Shown piece by piece: positions 17,122-26,608 of a stretch of 61,333 nt of DNA. The position numbers and the translations under genes were made by a program. Origin of the DNA: CAZBEL01 sp964628055 (lineage in GTDB: Bacteria; Fidelibacterota; Marinisomatia; Marinisomatales; TCS56); NCBI GenBank assembly GCA_964628055.1, contig CAZVNL010000011.1, positions 1 through 61,333 on the forward strand. Reading direction: 5' to 3'. How positions within the stretch are numbered: the first letter of the stretch is position 1; each line of letters starts with the position of its first letter. The notes under the pieces are model-generated. The model searched no databases and was not told where the DNA came from. It worked only from the letters and a program-made list of their open reading frames with translations.

Positions 17122-18462
17122 TTATTCAGCCCCCTTGGCCAATCGTTCATTCCAGGATTCTTCCTGGGGAGCGGAGCGTTTTTCCACCATGGTAATACAT
17201 CCCGGTACGGGACAGACCAGGTGACACAGGTTACAACCGATGCACTCCTCCTCGTCCACAAAAGGAACGTGCTCCGGGAGTTGTTGATGTTCATAGTGCT
17301 CTACTCCGGGACCCACTTCCAGGCGTGGGTTGACCCCATGATCAGCAGGGCCATGGTAGGCCCAGCAGCGTCCCTGTTGCGTATGGATGCACTGGTGAGC
17401 GCCGTCCAAACAGGCCAGGTAGCACAATTGACACCCAATGCACAGCTCCGGATCAATTTTAGGAACCACACCATAGTTCAGGTCCAGATTCCCCCAGTCG
17501 GTGACCCGGTTCACGGCCTTGCCGACCAGTTCCAGAACGGACTTCAGTCCCTTCTCATTCAGGTAAGTGTTCAATCCATCGATCAGGTCCTCCACGATAC
17601 GGTACCCGTGATGCATCACGGCTGTGCATACCTGGACAGTGGTGGCTCCCAGGGCGATGAACTCGGCGGCATCCCGCCAAGTGGCAATACCGCCAATACC
17701 CGAAATAGGAATCGTGATACGGGAATCGTGGGCCAGGGCTGCTACCATGTGGAGGGCGATGGGTTTCACTGCGGGACCACAGTACCCTCCGCTGGTGCTT
17801 TTCCCTGCTACCGAGGGTAGGGGTGCGAAGGTTTCTAAATTCACCCCGATGATGGATTTTATGGTGTTGATGAGCGACAGTCCGTTAGCGCCCCCCTCCA
17901 CCGCCGCCAGGCCGGGTTCCAGGATATCCCCAATATTGGGAGTCAATTTCACCAGGACTGGTACCCGGGCATATTCCATGACCCAGGAAGTGATCTCTTT
18001 CAACACCTTGGGTTCCTGTCCCACGGCACTCCCCATCCCTCGCTCACACATTCCGTGGGGACAGCCGAAATTCAGTTCCAACCCGTCCGCCCCGGCATCT
18101 TCTGCCAGTTGAATGATTTCCTGCCACTCCGCCTTACTCTCCACCATAAGTGAAACAACCACGGCGTGCTGGGGGTAGCGCTTTTTCACAGCGTAGATTT
18201 CCTTAAAGTTGGACTCCAGCGGTCGGTCGGTAATGAGCTCGATATTGTTCAATCCCGCCACCCGGTGACCGGCGTACTCCACCGCCGCCAAGCGGGAGGA
18301 AACATTCACAATGGGCTTTCCCAAGGTCTTCCACACGGCCCCACCCCAACCGGCATCGAAAGCGCGCATGATCTGCTCCCCGCAGTTCGTGGGCGGCCCG
18401 GAGGCCAGCCAGAAGGGATTGGGACTCTGGATACCACAAATATTTACTGCTAAATCAGCCAT
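17122..18462 (-). CDS. preA: NAD-dependent dihydropyrimidine dehydrogenase subunit PreA
   Basis: The 446-residue protein has a dihydroorotate dehydrogenase-like FMN barrel followed by two [4Fe-4S] motifs, CIGCQLCYLAC and CIGCNLCHLVCPVPGC. NFGCPHGMCERGMGSAVGQ is the signature of dihydropyrimidine dehydrogenases. With PreT it should reduce uracil or thymine to the 5,6-dihydro form using NADH. At the place of the human active-site Cys (in ACGQD) this protein has Val. I recall the same in bacterial PreA but have not verified it. It is last in the leftward pyrimidine operon, 81 bases after preT. Confidence 0.9.
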   Translation of the reverse strand: MADLAVNICGIQSPNPFWLASGPPTNCGEQIMRAFDAGWGGAVWKTLGKPIVNVSSRLAAVEYAGHRVAGLNNIELITDRPLESNFKEIYAVKKRYPQHAVVVSLMVESKAEWQEIIQLAEDAGADGLELNFGCPHGMCERGMGSAVGQEPKVLKEITSWVMEYARVPVLVKLTPNIGDILEPGLAAVEGGANGLSLINTIKSIIGVNLETFAPLPSVAGKSTSGGYCGPAVKPIALHMVAALAHDSRITIPISGIGGIATWRDAAEFIALGATTVQVCTAVMHHGYRIVEDLIDGLNTYLNEKGLKSVLELVGKAVNRVTDWGNLDLNYGVVPKIDPELCIGCQLCYLACLDGAHQCIHTQQGRCWAYHGPADHGVNPRLEVGPGVEHYEHQQLPEHVPFVDEEECIGCNLCHLVCPVPGCITMVEKRSAPQEESWNERLAKGAE

Positions 18463-18543
18463 AATAATTCCTCAATTATGCACCAGGGATAACCCCTGGA
18501 ATACAGAACCCTATCCACCACAAGGGGATATCTCTTGTTGCTA

Positions 18544-19872
18544 TTAGGTTTCTCCAGGTTCGATTTGAAAGGCTTGCAACATGGCTAGGGCCGCCTTCCG
18601 CCCGTCAGCCACAGCGTTTACCACCTCTTTCCCGCCGTTGATGCAATCACCACCGGCATATATTTTCGGGTTTGTGGTGCAGCCTGTCTCCGGATCTACC
18701 TTAACGCGGCCTTTATCATCCACTTCAAGATCGGGGAATAGCGCACCGGCGATTTTCTCCTGCCCGATGGCCACTACCAACCAGTCACACGAAAACTGGA
18801 GCGGAGCACCGGTCACCGTATCGTGAGTGTGCAGGATTAGACCCGAGTTTCCTTGACGACGTTGGATTTCCGTAAGGCGAAGATGTTCACGCAGGCGCAC
18901 CCCGTAACGACGGGCCCCGTCCAGTTCATGACGATAACCAGGCATCTCGGCTTCCGTCCGTCGGTAGAGGATATCCACTTCTTCCACGCCCAACATCGCC
19001 AACTCGCGGGCCACATCGATAGCAGTGTTGCCGCCTCCGATGACCACCGCTTTTTTAAGTCCTTCCGGCAAGGTAAAGTGGGCCCTCATCTTCAATCGGC
19101 GAATGAATTCCGTCCCACCCCAGACGCCTTTCAGGTCTTCACCAGGGATTCCTAAGGTCCTGTCCCGGCCCAGTCCCACGCCTAAAAACACGGCGTCGAA
19201 CTCCCGAAGTAGTTGTTCCGCGGGTAGGTCCCTCCCCACCTGAACGCCTGAGCGAAGATCAATTCCTAACTGCAACAACCACTCCGCTTCCTGAAGGGCA
19301 TCGGAAACCTTAAGCTTATAGGGGGCAATACCGGTGGTGTTCAATCCCCCCGGAAAGGACTCCTGTTCGTAAATAACGGCTTCAACGCCGTGGATCACCA
19401 ACGTGGCCGCGCAGGTTAGGGAGGCCGGACCAGCGCCGATAAGAGCAACTCTTTTCCCCACGCCCTCACAAGGGATAAACAGCGGCCTCCCACGGGCAGT
19501 ATTTTGACTTAGGTAAGTTTCCGTGGCAAAGCGCTGTAACCGACCAATGGCAATGGGTTGCTCTCCGTAGCGTCGATAGACGCACGCCCCAACGCACAAC
19601 TCTTCCACCGGACACACCCGGGAAGTGGACAACCCCAGCAGGTTAGCGTGGAAAATCGTCCGGGCGGCCCCGGTGAGGTTCCCCGTGGCGATCTTGCGGA
19701 TGAAGGCGGGTATATCAATCCCGGTGGGGCAAGCCTTTACACAGGGGGCATCATAACAGTAGAGGCACCGGTTGGCTTCTAAGAGCGCCTCGGCAGGGGC
19801 TAACGGCGGCTTGACCTCCTGAAAACGGGTCTCCAGACGGGTAGCGGGCAGGTGAAAAGATGGACGTTTCAA
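18544..19872 (-). CDS. preT: NAD-dependent dihydropyrimidine dehydrogenase subunit PreT
   Basis: The 442-residue protein is a GltD-like NAD(P)H and FAD oxidoreductase. An N-terminal Cys-rich Fe-S region (CLYCYDAPCVKACPTGID and CPVEELCVGACV) is followed by a FAD Rossmann motif (VALIGAGPASL) and a nucleotide motif (AVVIGGGNTAIDVA). It feeds electrons to PreA. Its ATG overlaps the aminotransferase stop as ATGA. In mammals the same two parts are fused in one dihydropyrimidine dehydrogenase. YgfK of purine clusters is also related, so a second role on purine intermediates is possible. Confidence 0.9.
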   Translation of the reverse strand: MKRPSFHLPATRLETRFQEVKPPLAPAEALLEANRCLYCYDAPCVKACPTGIDIPAFIRKIATGNLTGAARTIFHANLLGLSTSRVCPVEELCVGACVYRRYGEQPIAIGRLQRFATETYLSQNTARGRPLFIPCEGVGKRVALIGAGPASLTCAATLVIHGVEAVIYEQESFPGGLNTTGIAPYKLKVSDALQEAEWLLQLGIDLRSGVQVGRDLPAEQLLREFDAVFLGVGLGRDRTLGIPGEDLKGVWGGTEFIRRLKMRAHFTLPEGLKKAVVIGGGNTAIDVARELAMLGVEEVDILYRRTEAEMPGYRHELDGARRYGVRLREHLRLTEIQRRQGNSGLILHTHDTVTGAPLQFSCDWLVVAIGQEKIAGALFPDLEVDDKGRVKVDPETGCTTNPKIYAGGDCINGGKEVVNAVADGRKAALAMLQAFQIEPGET

Positions 19873-21164
19873 GCCGCAAACACCTTGAGGGCGTCGTGGA
19901 GTATTTGTAACGCCTCATCCACTTCCTCAACGGTAATATTCAAAGGGGGTGCAATGCGCATGGTATTGGCAAATAGTCCACCCCGCCCCAGGAGTAAACC
20001 CCGCTTCTTGGTCTCTTCCATCAAAAGGTCAGCAGCCTGGGGATTGGGAGTGCGATCACCGCTGGTTTCATCGGCCACTAACTCCAACGCCTGCATGAGA
20101 CCCATTCCCCGTACGTCCCCGATAGTCTTGGGAAATACCCGTTGCAGTTCTTCCAGTCCCTGGCGGAGGTGAGCCCCGGTTCGAGCTGCATTTTCCGTTA
20201 AATTATCTTTTTCAATCACGTTCAGGGTCGCCACGGCGGCGGCACAACTCACCGGATTTCCACCAAAGGTGGAGATGCTATTCTTCTTCAAGGAATTCGC
20301 AATCTCCGTAGTGGTAATGACCACTCCCAGAGGCAGACCGTTGGCGATGCCCTTGGCCATGGTCATGAGATCGGGGGTTACCCCATATTGCTCAATGCCC
20401 CAAAAGGTACCGGTCCGTCCCAGTCCGGTTTGCACCTCGTCGGAGATGAAAATACCGCCGTGGGAACGGACGATTTCCGCTACTACCGTAAAATATTCCC
20501 GGGGAGGCGTAATGAAGCCTCCCACGCCCTGAATGGGCTCCACCAGAATCCCGGCCACCGTGCCTGTGGTCGTGGTCTGGATGAGTTCTTCAACATCTTC
20601 GGCGCAGGCAATCCCACATTGGGGATACTTCAACCTTAACGGACACCGATAGCAATAAGGCGCCAGGGCGTGTTTAACGGCCGGGACCTGGGTTGGTAAC
20701 GCCCGCCAGGAAGTATGGGCGGTGAGCGACTGAGCCAGAAGGGAACGGCCGGAGTAACCGTGACGCAGGGCAATTAACTCTGAATTCCCGGTAAAAACCT
20801 GGGCCATCATCACCGCCGTCTCATCGGCTTCGGTACCCGAGGCGACGAAGAAGCACTGCTCTAACTTCCCCGGAGCTAAACGGGCCAGTTTTTCCGCCAA
20901 TTCCACTATGGGAAGGGTGGGATAAAGGGTGGAAATGTGCGTTAGCTGATCCACCTGGGCCTTGACGGCGCGGTTGACCTCTTCGTTGGCATGCCCCACG
21001 GAGACGGTCAAAATGCCCCCGAAAAAATCCAGGTAAGTATTTCTATCCAGATCCTCCAGCCGGGCGCCCTTACCGCGCACTATGACCACCGGCTCCCGGT
21101 AGTAATTTTTCACGGCCGGAAAGAGGTAGGTCCGATGTTTCTGACGAATATCCTCGCTGTTCAT
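19869..21164 (-). CDS. Class III aminotransferase, probable beta-alanine transaminase
   Basis: The 431-residue PLP enzyme has the class III signature FISDEVQTGLGRTGTFWG and the PLP lysine in MAKGIANGLPLG. A Cys-rich insert, CYRCPLRLKYPQCGIAC, marks the AGXT2-like subgroup. Its place between beta-ureidopropionase and preT implies transamination of beta-alanine (and beta-aminoisobutyrate from thymine) to malonate semialdehyde. Glyoxylate, pyruvate or 2-oxoglutarate as acceptor cannot be told apart by eye. GABA or alanine-glyoxylate transaminase are alternatives. Confidence 0.82.
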   Translation of the reverse strand: MNSEDIRQKHRTYLFPAVKNYYREPVVIVRGKGARLEDLDRNTYLDFFGGILTVSVGHANEEVNRAVKAQVDQLTHISTLYPTLPIVELAEKLARLAPGKLEQCFFVASGTEADETAVMMAQVFTGNSELIALRHGYSGRSLLAQSLTAHTSWRALPTQVPAVKHALAPYCYRCPLRLKYPQCGIACAEDVEELIQTTTTGTVAGILVEPIQGVGGFITPPREYFTVVAEIVRSHGGIFISDEVQTGLGRTGTFWGIEQYGVTPDLMTMAKGIANGLPLGVVITTTEIANSLKKNSISTFGGNPVSCAAAVATLNVIEKDNLTENAARTGAHLRQGLEELQRVFPKTIGDVRGMGLMQALELVADETSGDRTPNPQAADLLMEETKKRGLLLGRGGLFANTMRIAPPLNITVEEVDEALQILHDALKVFAA

Positions 21165-21183
21165 AGGGTGCTCCTTCAGTGGA

Positions 21184-22050
21184 TTACAATTCGGTCAATT
21201 CCCCGTAAGCCTCCGGGCGCCGATCGCGGAAAAACTGCCAGGTGGCCCGGACCTCGTCGATCATGTCCAGGTCCAGTTCGGCTACCAACAATTCATCTTT
21301 ATCTTCAGCAGCTTGCGCCACAATCTGGCCGCGGGGATCAACAAAGTAGGAACTGCCGTAAAATTCCCCCAGATTCCAAGGGGGCTCGGTTCCCACGCGG
21401 TTGATGCAGCCCATGAAATATCCATTGGCCACGGCATGCGCTGGCTGCTCTAACTGCCACAGATACTGGGAAAGTCCCTTCACGGTGGCGGAGGGGTTGT
21501 AGACGATTTCGGCGCCATTCAGACCCAGGATGCGGGCCCCTTCAGGAAAATGCCGGTCGTAACAGATGTACACCCCAATCCGGGCATAGGCCGTATCGAA
21601 AACAGGGTAACCTAAATTCCCAGGCCGGAAAAAGAACTTCTCCCAAAATCCCGAGGTGTGCGGTATGTGGGTCTTGCGGTATTTCCCCAGGTAGGTTCCA
21701 TCGGCGTTCAGAACGGCCGCCGTGTTGTACAATACACCGGCCTGTTCCTTCTCGAAGATAGGCACAATTATGGCCATCTGGAACTTCCTGGCATAGGCCT
21801 GCATCCGTTCCACGGTGGGACCGGGAATGGGCTCCGCTGAGGCGTACCACTTGGCATCCTGGCCCGGACAAAAATACGGCGTACTGAAAATCTCCTGGAG
21901 GCACAAGACCTGAACCCCCTGGCGGCCAGCTTTTTCGATGAAGGGAATATGCTTGGTAATAATCGCTTCCTTGATCTCTTCTATGGTTCCATCCCCTTCC
22001 GATTTAGGGATGCTCATCTGGATCAGTCCCGTCTTGACAATACGCGGCAT
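21184..22050 (-). CDS. Beta-ureidopropionase (nitrilase superfamily)
   Basis: The 288-residue protein carries the nitrilase triad: Glu in LCLQEIFSTPYF, Lys in GKYRKTHIP and Cys in GVYICYDRHFPEG. It should hydrolyse N-carbamoyl-beta-alanine to beta-alanine, CO2 and ammonia. The start at ATG 22050 is fixed by GGAGG five bases upstream; an earlier in-frame TTG at 22062 overlaps that Shine-Dalgarno sequence. It follows dihydropyrimidinase by 15 bases. N-carbamoylputrescine amidase is a close relative, but the neighbours decide for the pyrimidine role. Confidence 0.88.
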   Translation of the reverse strand: MPRIVKTGLIQMSIPKSEGDGTIEEIKEAIITKHIPFIEKAGRQGVQVLCLQEIFSTPYFCPGQDAKWYASAEPIPGPTVERMQAYARKFQMAIIVPIFEKEQAGVLYNTAAVLNADGTYLGKYRKTHIPHTSGFWEKFFFRPGNLGYPVFDTAYARIGVYICYDRHFPEGARILGLNGAEIVYNPSATVKGLSQYLWQLEQPAHAVANGYFMGCINRVGTEPPWNLGEFYGSSYFVDPRGQIVAQAAEDKDELLVAELDLDMIDEVRATWQFFRDRRPEAYGELTEL

Positions 22051-22065
22051 AGTGGCCTCCAATTA

Positions 22066-23460
22066 TTAAAGATTGTTCTCAAAAGGATCGCGTTTCAGAA
22101 ATTGACCCCGTCCCTTCGCTCCCACGAACTCCCCGTCCCTCACAATGACGCTCCCCCTGGAGAGGACCGTTTCGGCGAAACCCGTGACGGTGAAACCCTC
22201 GTAGGCATTGTAATCCACGTTCATGTGATGGGTGAAAGGATTATTCACACTGATGGTTTCCGTCCGGTTGGGATTGAAGATGACTACATCGGCGTCGCTC
22301 CCCACGGCAATGGTACCTTTCCGGGGGTAGAGTCCGAACAGACGCGCGGCAGCCGTAGAGGTTATTTCCACAAACCGGTTCAACGACATTCGTCCTCCCA
22401 CCACCGCGCCGTGATAAATCAGGCTCAGGCGGTTTTCGATCCCCGGGGCGCCGTTGGGTATCTTGGTGAAGATTTCCTTCCCCAGCGTTTTCTGGTCTGC
22501 AAACCGGAACGGGCAGTGGTCAGTAGACACGGCTTGAAGATCTCCGGATTGCAATCCACCCCACAGTTCTTCCTGGTTCCACTTTTCTCTCAAGGGTGGG
22601 GACATAACATACTTCGCCCCTTCAAAACCGTCCTGTTCATAGTAAGAGTAGTCTAAAAACAGGTACTGGGGGCAGGTCTCGGCGTAGACCGGTAACCCTT
22701 CGTCCCGGGCCTGGATTACTTCCTGGAGAGCGTCGAAGCTGGACAGGTGAACGATGTACAATGCCGCCTCGGCCTGTTCGGCAATGGCAATGGCTCGGTG
22801 CACGGCTTCACCTTCCATCCGCTGGGGACGCGTGAGGGCATGCCATTTTGGTTCCGTCTTCCCCTGGGCCACCACGGAACGAATGATCTCGTCAATCACA
22901 ATCCCGTTTTCCGCGTGCATGCAGACGAGGGCCCCTTCTTCCTGGGCGTGACGCATCGTGCGATAAATCATCCCATCGTCCATGTACAATACCCCCGGAT
23001 AGGCGGTGAACAGTTTGTAGGAGGTCACCCCTTCCTCGCGGAGTGTTTTCATTTCTGGTAGGCGACTGATTTCCATATCGGTGACGATCATGTGGAAACC
23101 GTAATCAATGACCGCCTCTCCGTCCGCCTTGGCGTGCCACGTATCCAACCCCTCAAGGGTTGAATGGCCCTTGGTCTGGATGGCAAAATCAATGATGGTA
23201 GTAGTGCCCCCATGGGCGGCGGCGCGGGTGCCAGTTTCAAAATCATCTGCCGATACGGTACCGCCGAAAGGCATATCCAGATGGGTATGGGGATCAATCC
23301 CTCCCGGGATCAGGTACTTACCAGAGGCGTCCAGAACTTCATCCGCTTTCACTGTAAGGTTCTTCCCAATCTGAGTGATGGTTTCCTTCTCAATAAAGAC
23401 ATTGCCAGTGAAGTCATCACTAGCGGTGATTACACGGCCATTTTTAATCAGAATTGACAT
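22066..23460 (-). CDS. hydA: Dihydropyrimidinase
   Basis: The 464-residue cyclic amidohydrolase has GGIDPHTHLDMPFGG (first two metal His), the carboxylated Lys in TSYKLFTAYPG, YIVHLSS and the metal Asp in STDHCPFR. It opens dihydrouracil or dihydrothymine to the N-carbamoyl beta-amino acid. The ATG follows GAGGA by seven bases. Because the purine block lacks its own hydantoinase-like YgeZ/HyuA, this enzyme might also open a reduced purine ring; that is inference. Confidence 0.92.
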   Translation of the reverse strand: MSILIKNGRVITASDDFTGNVFIEKETITQIGKNLTVKADEVLDASGKYLIPGGIDPHTHLDMPFGGTVSADDFETGTRAAAHGGTTTIIDFAIQTKGHSTLEGLDTWHAKADGEAVIDYGFHMIVTDMEISRLPEMKTLREEGVTSYKLFTAYPGVLYMDDGMIYRTMRHAQEEGALVCMHAENGIVIDEIIRSVVAQGKTEPKWHALTRPQRMEGEAVHRAIAIAEQAEAALYIVHLSSFDALQEVIQARDEGLPVYAETCPQYLFLDYSYYEQDGFEGAKYVMSPPLREKWNQEELWGGLQSGDLQAVSTDHCPFRFADQKTLGKEIFTKIPNGAPGIENRLSLIYHGAVVGGRMSLNRFVEITSTAAARLFGLYPRKGTIAVGSDADVVIFNPNRTETISVNNPFTHHMNVDYNAYEGFTVTGFAETVLSRGSVIVRDGEFVGAKGRGQFLKRDPFENNL

Positions 23461-23496
23461 GCTTAAATCCTCACTTGATTAGTACAACTTTCCTCA

Positions 23497-24909
23497 TCAA
23501 ATCTTTGCTTTTCGCCAGGCGGTGAGTCCTCGTTCCTCGTCGGTTCCCGGAACAGTATTATCCAGAATTAAGGCAATGGTGGCGCCCACGGCCATCCCGG
23601 TACTACCCAGGGTATTGATAATATCCCCCAACCATTTCAGGGCTCCCTGGAATTGCAAAGGGTTGGTAGCGAAGTATTCCGGTACGCTCAGCCCCATGAA
23701 AAAGGCGAAACCCAAGATAAACAAGTTGCGGGCCGAATTCAAGTCCACAAATTGGAGATTGGACAAACCCACGGCAGCGATCATCCCGAACATGGCGCAG
23801 TACATTCCTCCTACGATAGGACTAGGAATAGTAGTAAACAGGGCGCCAAACTTGGAAACCATTCCCAGGAGAATCATGATGATCCCACCCGCCTGGACTA
23901 CCCGCCGGGAACCCACCCGGGTAAGGCCGATAGCCCCGATATTTTCACTATAGGAAGTGGTTCCATTCCCGGTCCCCAAGACCCCGGCAACGAAGCATCC
24001 CAAGCCTTCGAAGAGAATCCCTCTATTAATGACCCGCTCATTAGGTTGGGGAGCGCCACTCAAGCGGGCGCAGGCATAGTAATCACCGAGGGATTCCACC
24101 ATGGAGGCGATATACCCAGCAAGCATACCCACAAAGGTTGCCAATCCAAATTGAGGCCACCCCCACTGGAAAGGATAGGGAACTCGAAACCAGGGGGAAT
24201 AGCGCACATTGTCCAAGTTGGTATGCGCCGGATGACCGACAGGAAAGACCCCCACCACCGTTAGGACCGCCGCTACGGCCCAGGAGACGAGAATAGCTAA
24301 GAGAATGGGATAGAGCTCAAAGGATCGGTGTTTCTGGCGCAGGTACTGGCTAAAGAGAATGATGAGAATGATGGTGAGCCCTCCCAAAGGCCAGTAGGTT
24401 CCTGCAGTGGGGGCGCCAAACTTGAACAGGGCCAGGCCAATGAGGGCGATGGTGGGCGCAATGGTAACGGGACCGATAAACCGCAAAAGTTTACCCATCA
24501 AACCGCTGGCTCCCACTAAAACTTCCACCAGGGATCCGGCAATGATGGCCCCCTGGACATGTTGCATCCGCACCTGCCAGCCGGCGTTGGCCAGGGCGGC
24601 CATCCCACAGATAGCAATGGTAGGCGCCAGAAAAGAGAAAGTCCCACCTTGCACGATGGGCAACCGGTTTCCCCAGGTCGTTTGTAACAAGGTGGTGATT
24701 CCACTCACAAAAAACATGGTGGCAATCAACCAGCCCTTTTCCACCGGATCGGTGATACCCAGAGGACCCGCCAGCAGCAGAGGGATGGCGAGGGTGGAGC
24801 CAAACATTGTAAGGTAATGTTGCAGCCCCAATACTGTGGTCTCTACGAGGGGAGGCGTGTCATCGATACCGAAGAGTAGCGCCGGTGAATTATCCTGTGA
24901 CTTGGTCAT
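23497..24909 (-). CDS. NCS2-family nucleobase permease (uracil/xanthine type)
   Basis: The 470-residue hydrophobic protein has the NCS2 signature region GNGTTSYSENIGAIGLTRVGSRRV and repeated membrane spans, about 12-14 by eye. SLGDYYACARLSGAP precedes the signature. It should import uracil, xanthine or urate with a cation. Its place between dihydropyrimidinase and the semialdehyde dehydrogenase suggests pyrimidine uptake, but the neighbouring purine genes make a purine or dual substrate possible. There is no second permease in the window. Confidence 0.88.
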   Translation of the reverse strand: MTKSQDNSPALLFGIDDTPPLVETTVLGLQHYLTMFGSTLAIPLLLAGPLGITDPVEKGWLIATMFFVSGITTLLQTTWGNRLPIVQGGTFSFLAPTIAICGMAALANAGWQVRMQHVQGAIIAGSLVEVLVGASGLMGKLLRFIGPVTIAPTIALIGLALFKFGAPTAGTYWPLGGLTIILIILFSQYLRQKHRSFELYPILLAILVSWAVAAVLTVVGVFPVGHPAHTNLDNVRYSPWFRVPYPFQWGWPQFGLATFVGMLAGYIASMVESLGDYYACARLSGAPQPNERVINRGILFEGLGCFVAGVLGTGNGTTSYSENIGAIGLTRVGSRRVVQAGGIIMILLGMVSKFGALFTTIPSPIVGGMYCAMFGMIAAVGLSNLQFVDLNSARNLFILGFAFFMGLSVPEYFATNPLQFQGALKWLGDIINTLGSTGMAVGATIALILDNTVPGTDEERGLTAWRKAKI

Positions 24910-24930
24910 GAAAGAGGGTCCCGTAAGCCT

Positions 24931-26385
24931 TTAACTCATCCAATTAGTTCTGGCTTCCGGATTCCACTTGGTGGTTATCTTTTTCAACTTCGTCCAGAAT
25001 TCAATGGAGCTTTTTCCGGTAATATCGCCCACGCCGAACTTGGATTCATTCCAACCACCAAAGGAGAAGGGCTCCCGGGGCACGGGGACGCCCACGTTCA
25101 CACCGATCATGCCAGCACTGGTGCGGTCCGCCACGTAGCGAGCTAAGCCTCCGGACTGGGTAAACACGGAGGCGGCATTACCATAGGGGGAGGCATTTTC
25201 AATGGCCAGGGCTTCGTCTACTGTTGCGGCGCGTAAAATGGACAGGACCGGACCAAAGACCTCCTCCCGGGCAATGGGTATGTCGGGGGTGACGTGATCT
25301 ATAATCGTCGGTCCCACGTAAAACCCATTCTCACCCCCGGGAATCACCACCCCACGACCGTCCAACAAAACCTTTGCTCCCGCTGCCTCGGCTTCGGAAA
25401 TATAGCTTTCAATGCGCTCTTTGGCAGCCTGGGAAATGACGGCTCCCAGATTCTTACCGGGGACAATCTTGCGCGCTTCCAAGCACAGGCGTTCGATAAT
25501 CGGATCCACCTCCCCTACTGCGATCATGACAGAGGCTGCCATACACCGCTGCCCGCAGCAACCGGTCATGGAAGCCGCGACATTGGAAGCGGTCATTTCC
25601 ACGTTGGCATCAGGGAGTACGATTAGGTGATTCTTGGCGCCCCCCAGCGCGAGGACGCGTTTGAAAGTGGCGGTAGCGCGCCGATACACTACCTTGGCTA
25701 CCCGGGTGGAGCCCACGAAAGAGATGGCTTGAATATGCGGATGATCACAGAGGGCCTCCACCGTTTCACGACTGCCGTGAACCACATTGAATACTCCTGC
25801 AGGCAGACCAGCCGCCGCCAATAATTGCGCGCTGCGATTGGCGCTCAAAGGGGTCTGCTCGGAAGGTTTTAGTACCATCACGTTCCCCAGCACCAGGGCA
25901 TTGGGAATGGTCCAGTGGGGCACCATATTGGGAAAGTTAAAAGGGGTAATACAGGCTACAACCCCTAAAGGATGACGCTCGGAACGACACTCCACTCCTT
26001 GGCTAACCACTTCCACTTCTCCCGCCGCTATTTGGGGCAGGGAACAGGCGAACTCCGTGACCTCAATAGATTTCTCCACTTCTGCCCGCGCTTCGGCCTC
26101 CGTTTTTCCATTCTCTTCCGAGACCAGCGCTACCAACGCTTCCATATTCTCTTCCAAAAGGTGTCGGTAGCGGTAAAAGACCTGAACCCGCTCTTTGAGA
26201 GTAGCTGCGGCCCATTCCGGGAAAGCTTTCAAGGCCGCCTGAACAGCTTGGTCCACCTCCTCAGCCGTGGATAAAGGTACCTTGGAAAGTAGCTCCCCGT
26301 TCAAAGGGCTTATAACTGGCAGGCATTCTCCTTTACCCGATAGCTCCTTCCCCCCAATGTAATTGGTTAAGGTAGTATACTTGAT
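24931..26385 (-). CDS. mmsA: Methylmalonate/malonate semialdehyde dehydrogenase (CoA-acylating), non-standard start
   Basis: The protein has the aldehyde dehydrogenase fold with ITPFNFPNMVP, ALGGAKNH and the catalytic Cys in GQRCMAAS, as in CoA-acylating MmsA. It would turn malonate semialdehyde into acetyl-CoA (and methylmalonate semialdehyde into propionyl-CoA). The first standard start codon is TTG 26304, which would delete the conserved N-terminus. The open frame continues upstream through TTLTNYIGGKELSG and SPLNGELL, which match the family. No ATG, GTG or TTG exists in that extension before the stop at 26431. An ATC at 26385 lies nine bases after GGAGG, so I place the start there (484 residues). 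A sequencing error is the alternative. Confidence 0.85.
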   Translation of the reverse strand: MKYTTLTNYIGGKELSGKGECLPVISPLNGELLSKVPLSTAEEVDQAVQAALKAFPEWAAATLKERVQVFYRYRHLLEENMEALVALVSEENGKTEAEARAEVEKSIEVTEFACSLPQIAAGEVEVVSQGVECRSERHPLGVVACITPFNFPNMVPHWTIPNALVLGNVMVLKPSEQTPLSANRSAQLLAAAGLPAGVFNVVHGSRETVEALCDHPHIQAISFVGSTRVAKVVYRRATATFKRVLALGGAKNHLIVLPDANVEMTASNVAASMTGCCGQRCMAASVMIAVGEVDPIIERLCLEARKIVPGKNLGAVISQAAKERIESYISEAEAAGAKVLLDGRGVVIPGGENGFYVGPTIIDHVTPDIPIAREEVFGPVLSILRAATVDEALAIENASPYGNAASVFTQSGGLARYVADRTSAGMIGVNVGVPVPREPFSFGGWNESKFGVGDITGKSSIEFWTKLKKITTKWNPEARTNWMS

Positions 26386-26608
26386 GGTGCGTGCCCTCCA
26401 ATCTTGACGGTTAGAAAAATTTCCCTGCCCTCAAGGACTTTCTTACAATACAAGTTACGGGAGATGCTGTCAGATTAGCAAGAACGGGCTCGTTCGCTGT
26501 TTCCATCCCCCTTACCTCGGTGATTTTACGTTTTGTCTCTAACCAGAAATCAGAATTAGAATCCCTAGCAGTAATTGGATGGAGTACAAAAGAGTAGAAG
26601 GATTAGTT
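26386..26608. other. Divergent region between mmsA and the cytosine deaminase gene
   Basis: The region has to carry leftward and rightward promoters. The mmsA Shine-Dalgarno GGAGG (leftward) is clear. GAACG (26482-26486) and CGTTC (26491-26495) form a perfect five-base inverted repeat around GGCT and could be an operator. No regulator gene is adjacent. Confidence 0.35.

Noticed and set aside
17221..17820. Long antisense open frame over preA
   Set aside because: It is a shadow of preA, whose frame has full Fe-S and FMN motifs. The antisense frame has no recognisable domain.
21949..22656. 235-codon open frame opposite dihydropyrimidinase
   Set aside because: It covers the strong dihydropyrimidinase gene and has no ribosome-binding site or family-like motif.
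26386..26608. Purine or pyrimidine riboswitch upstream of the catabolic operon
   Set aside because: I could not find the conserved junction and loop sequences of a purine riboswitch on either strand.
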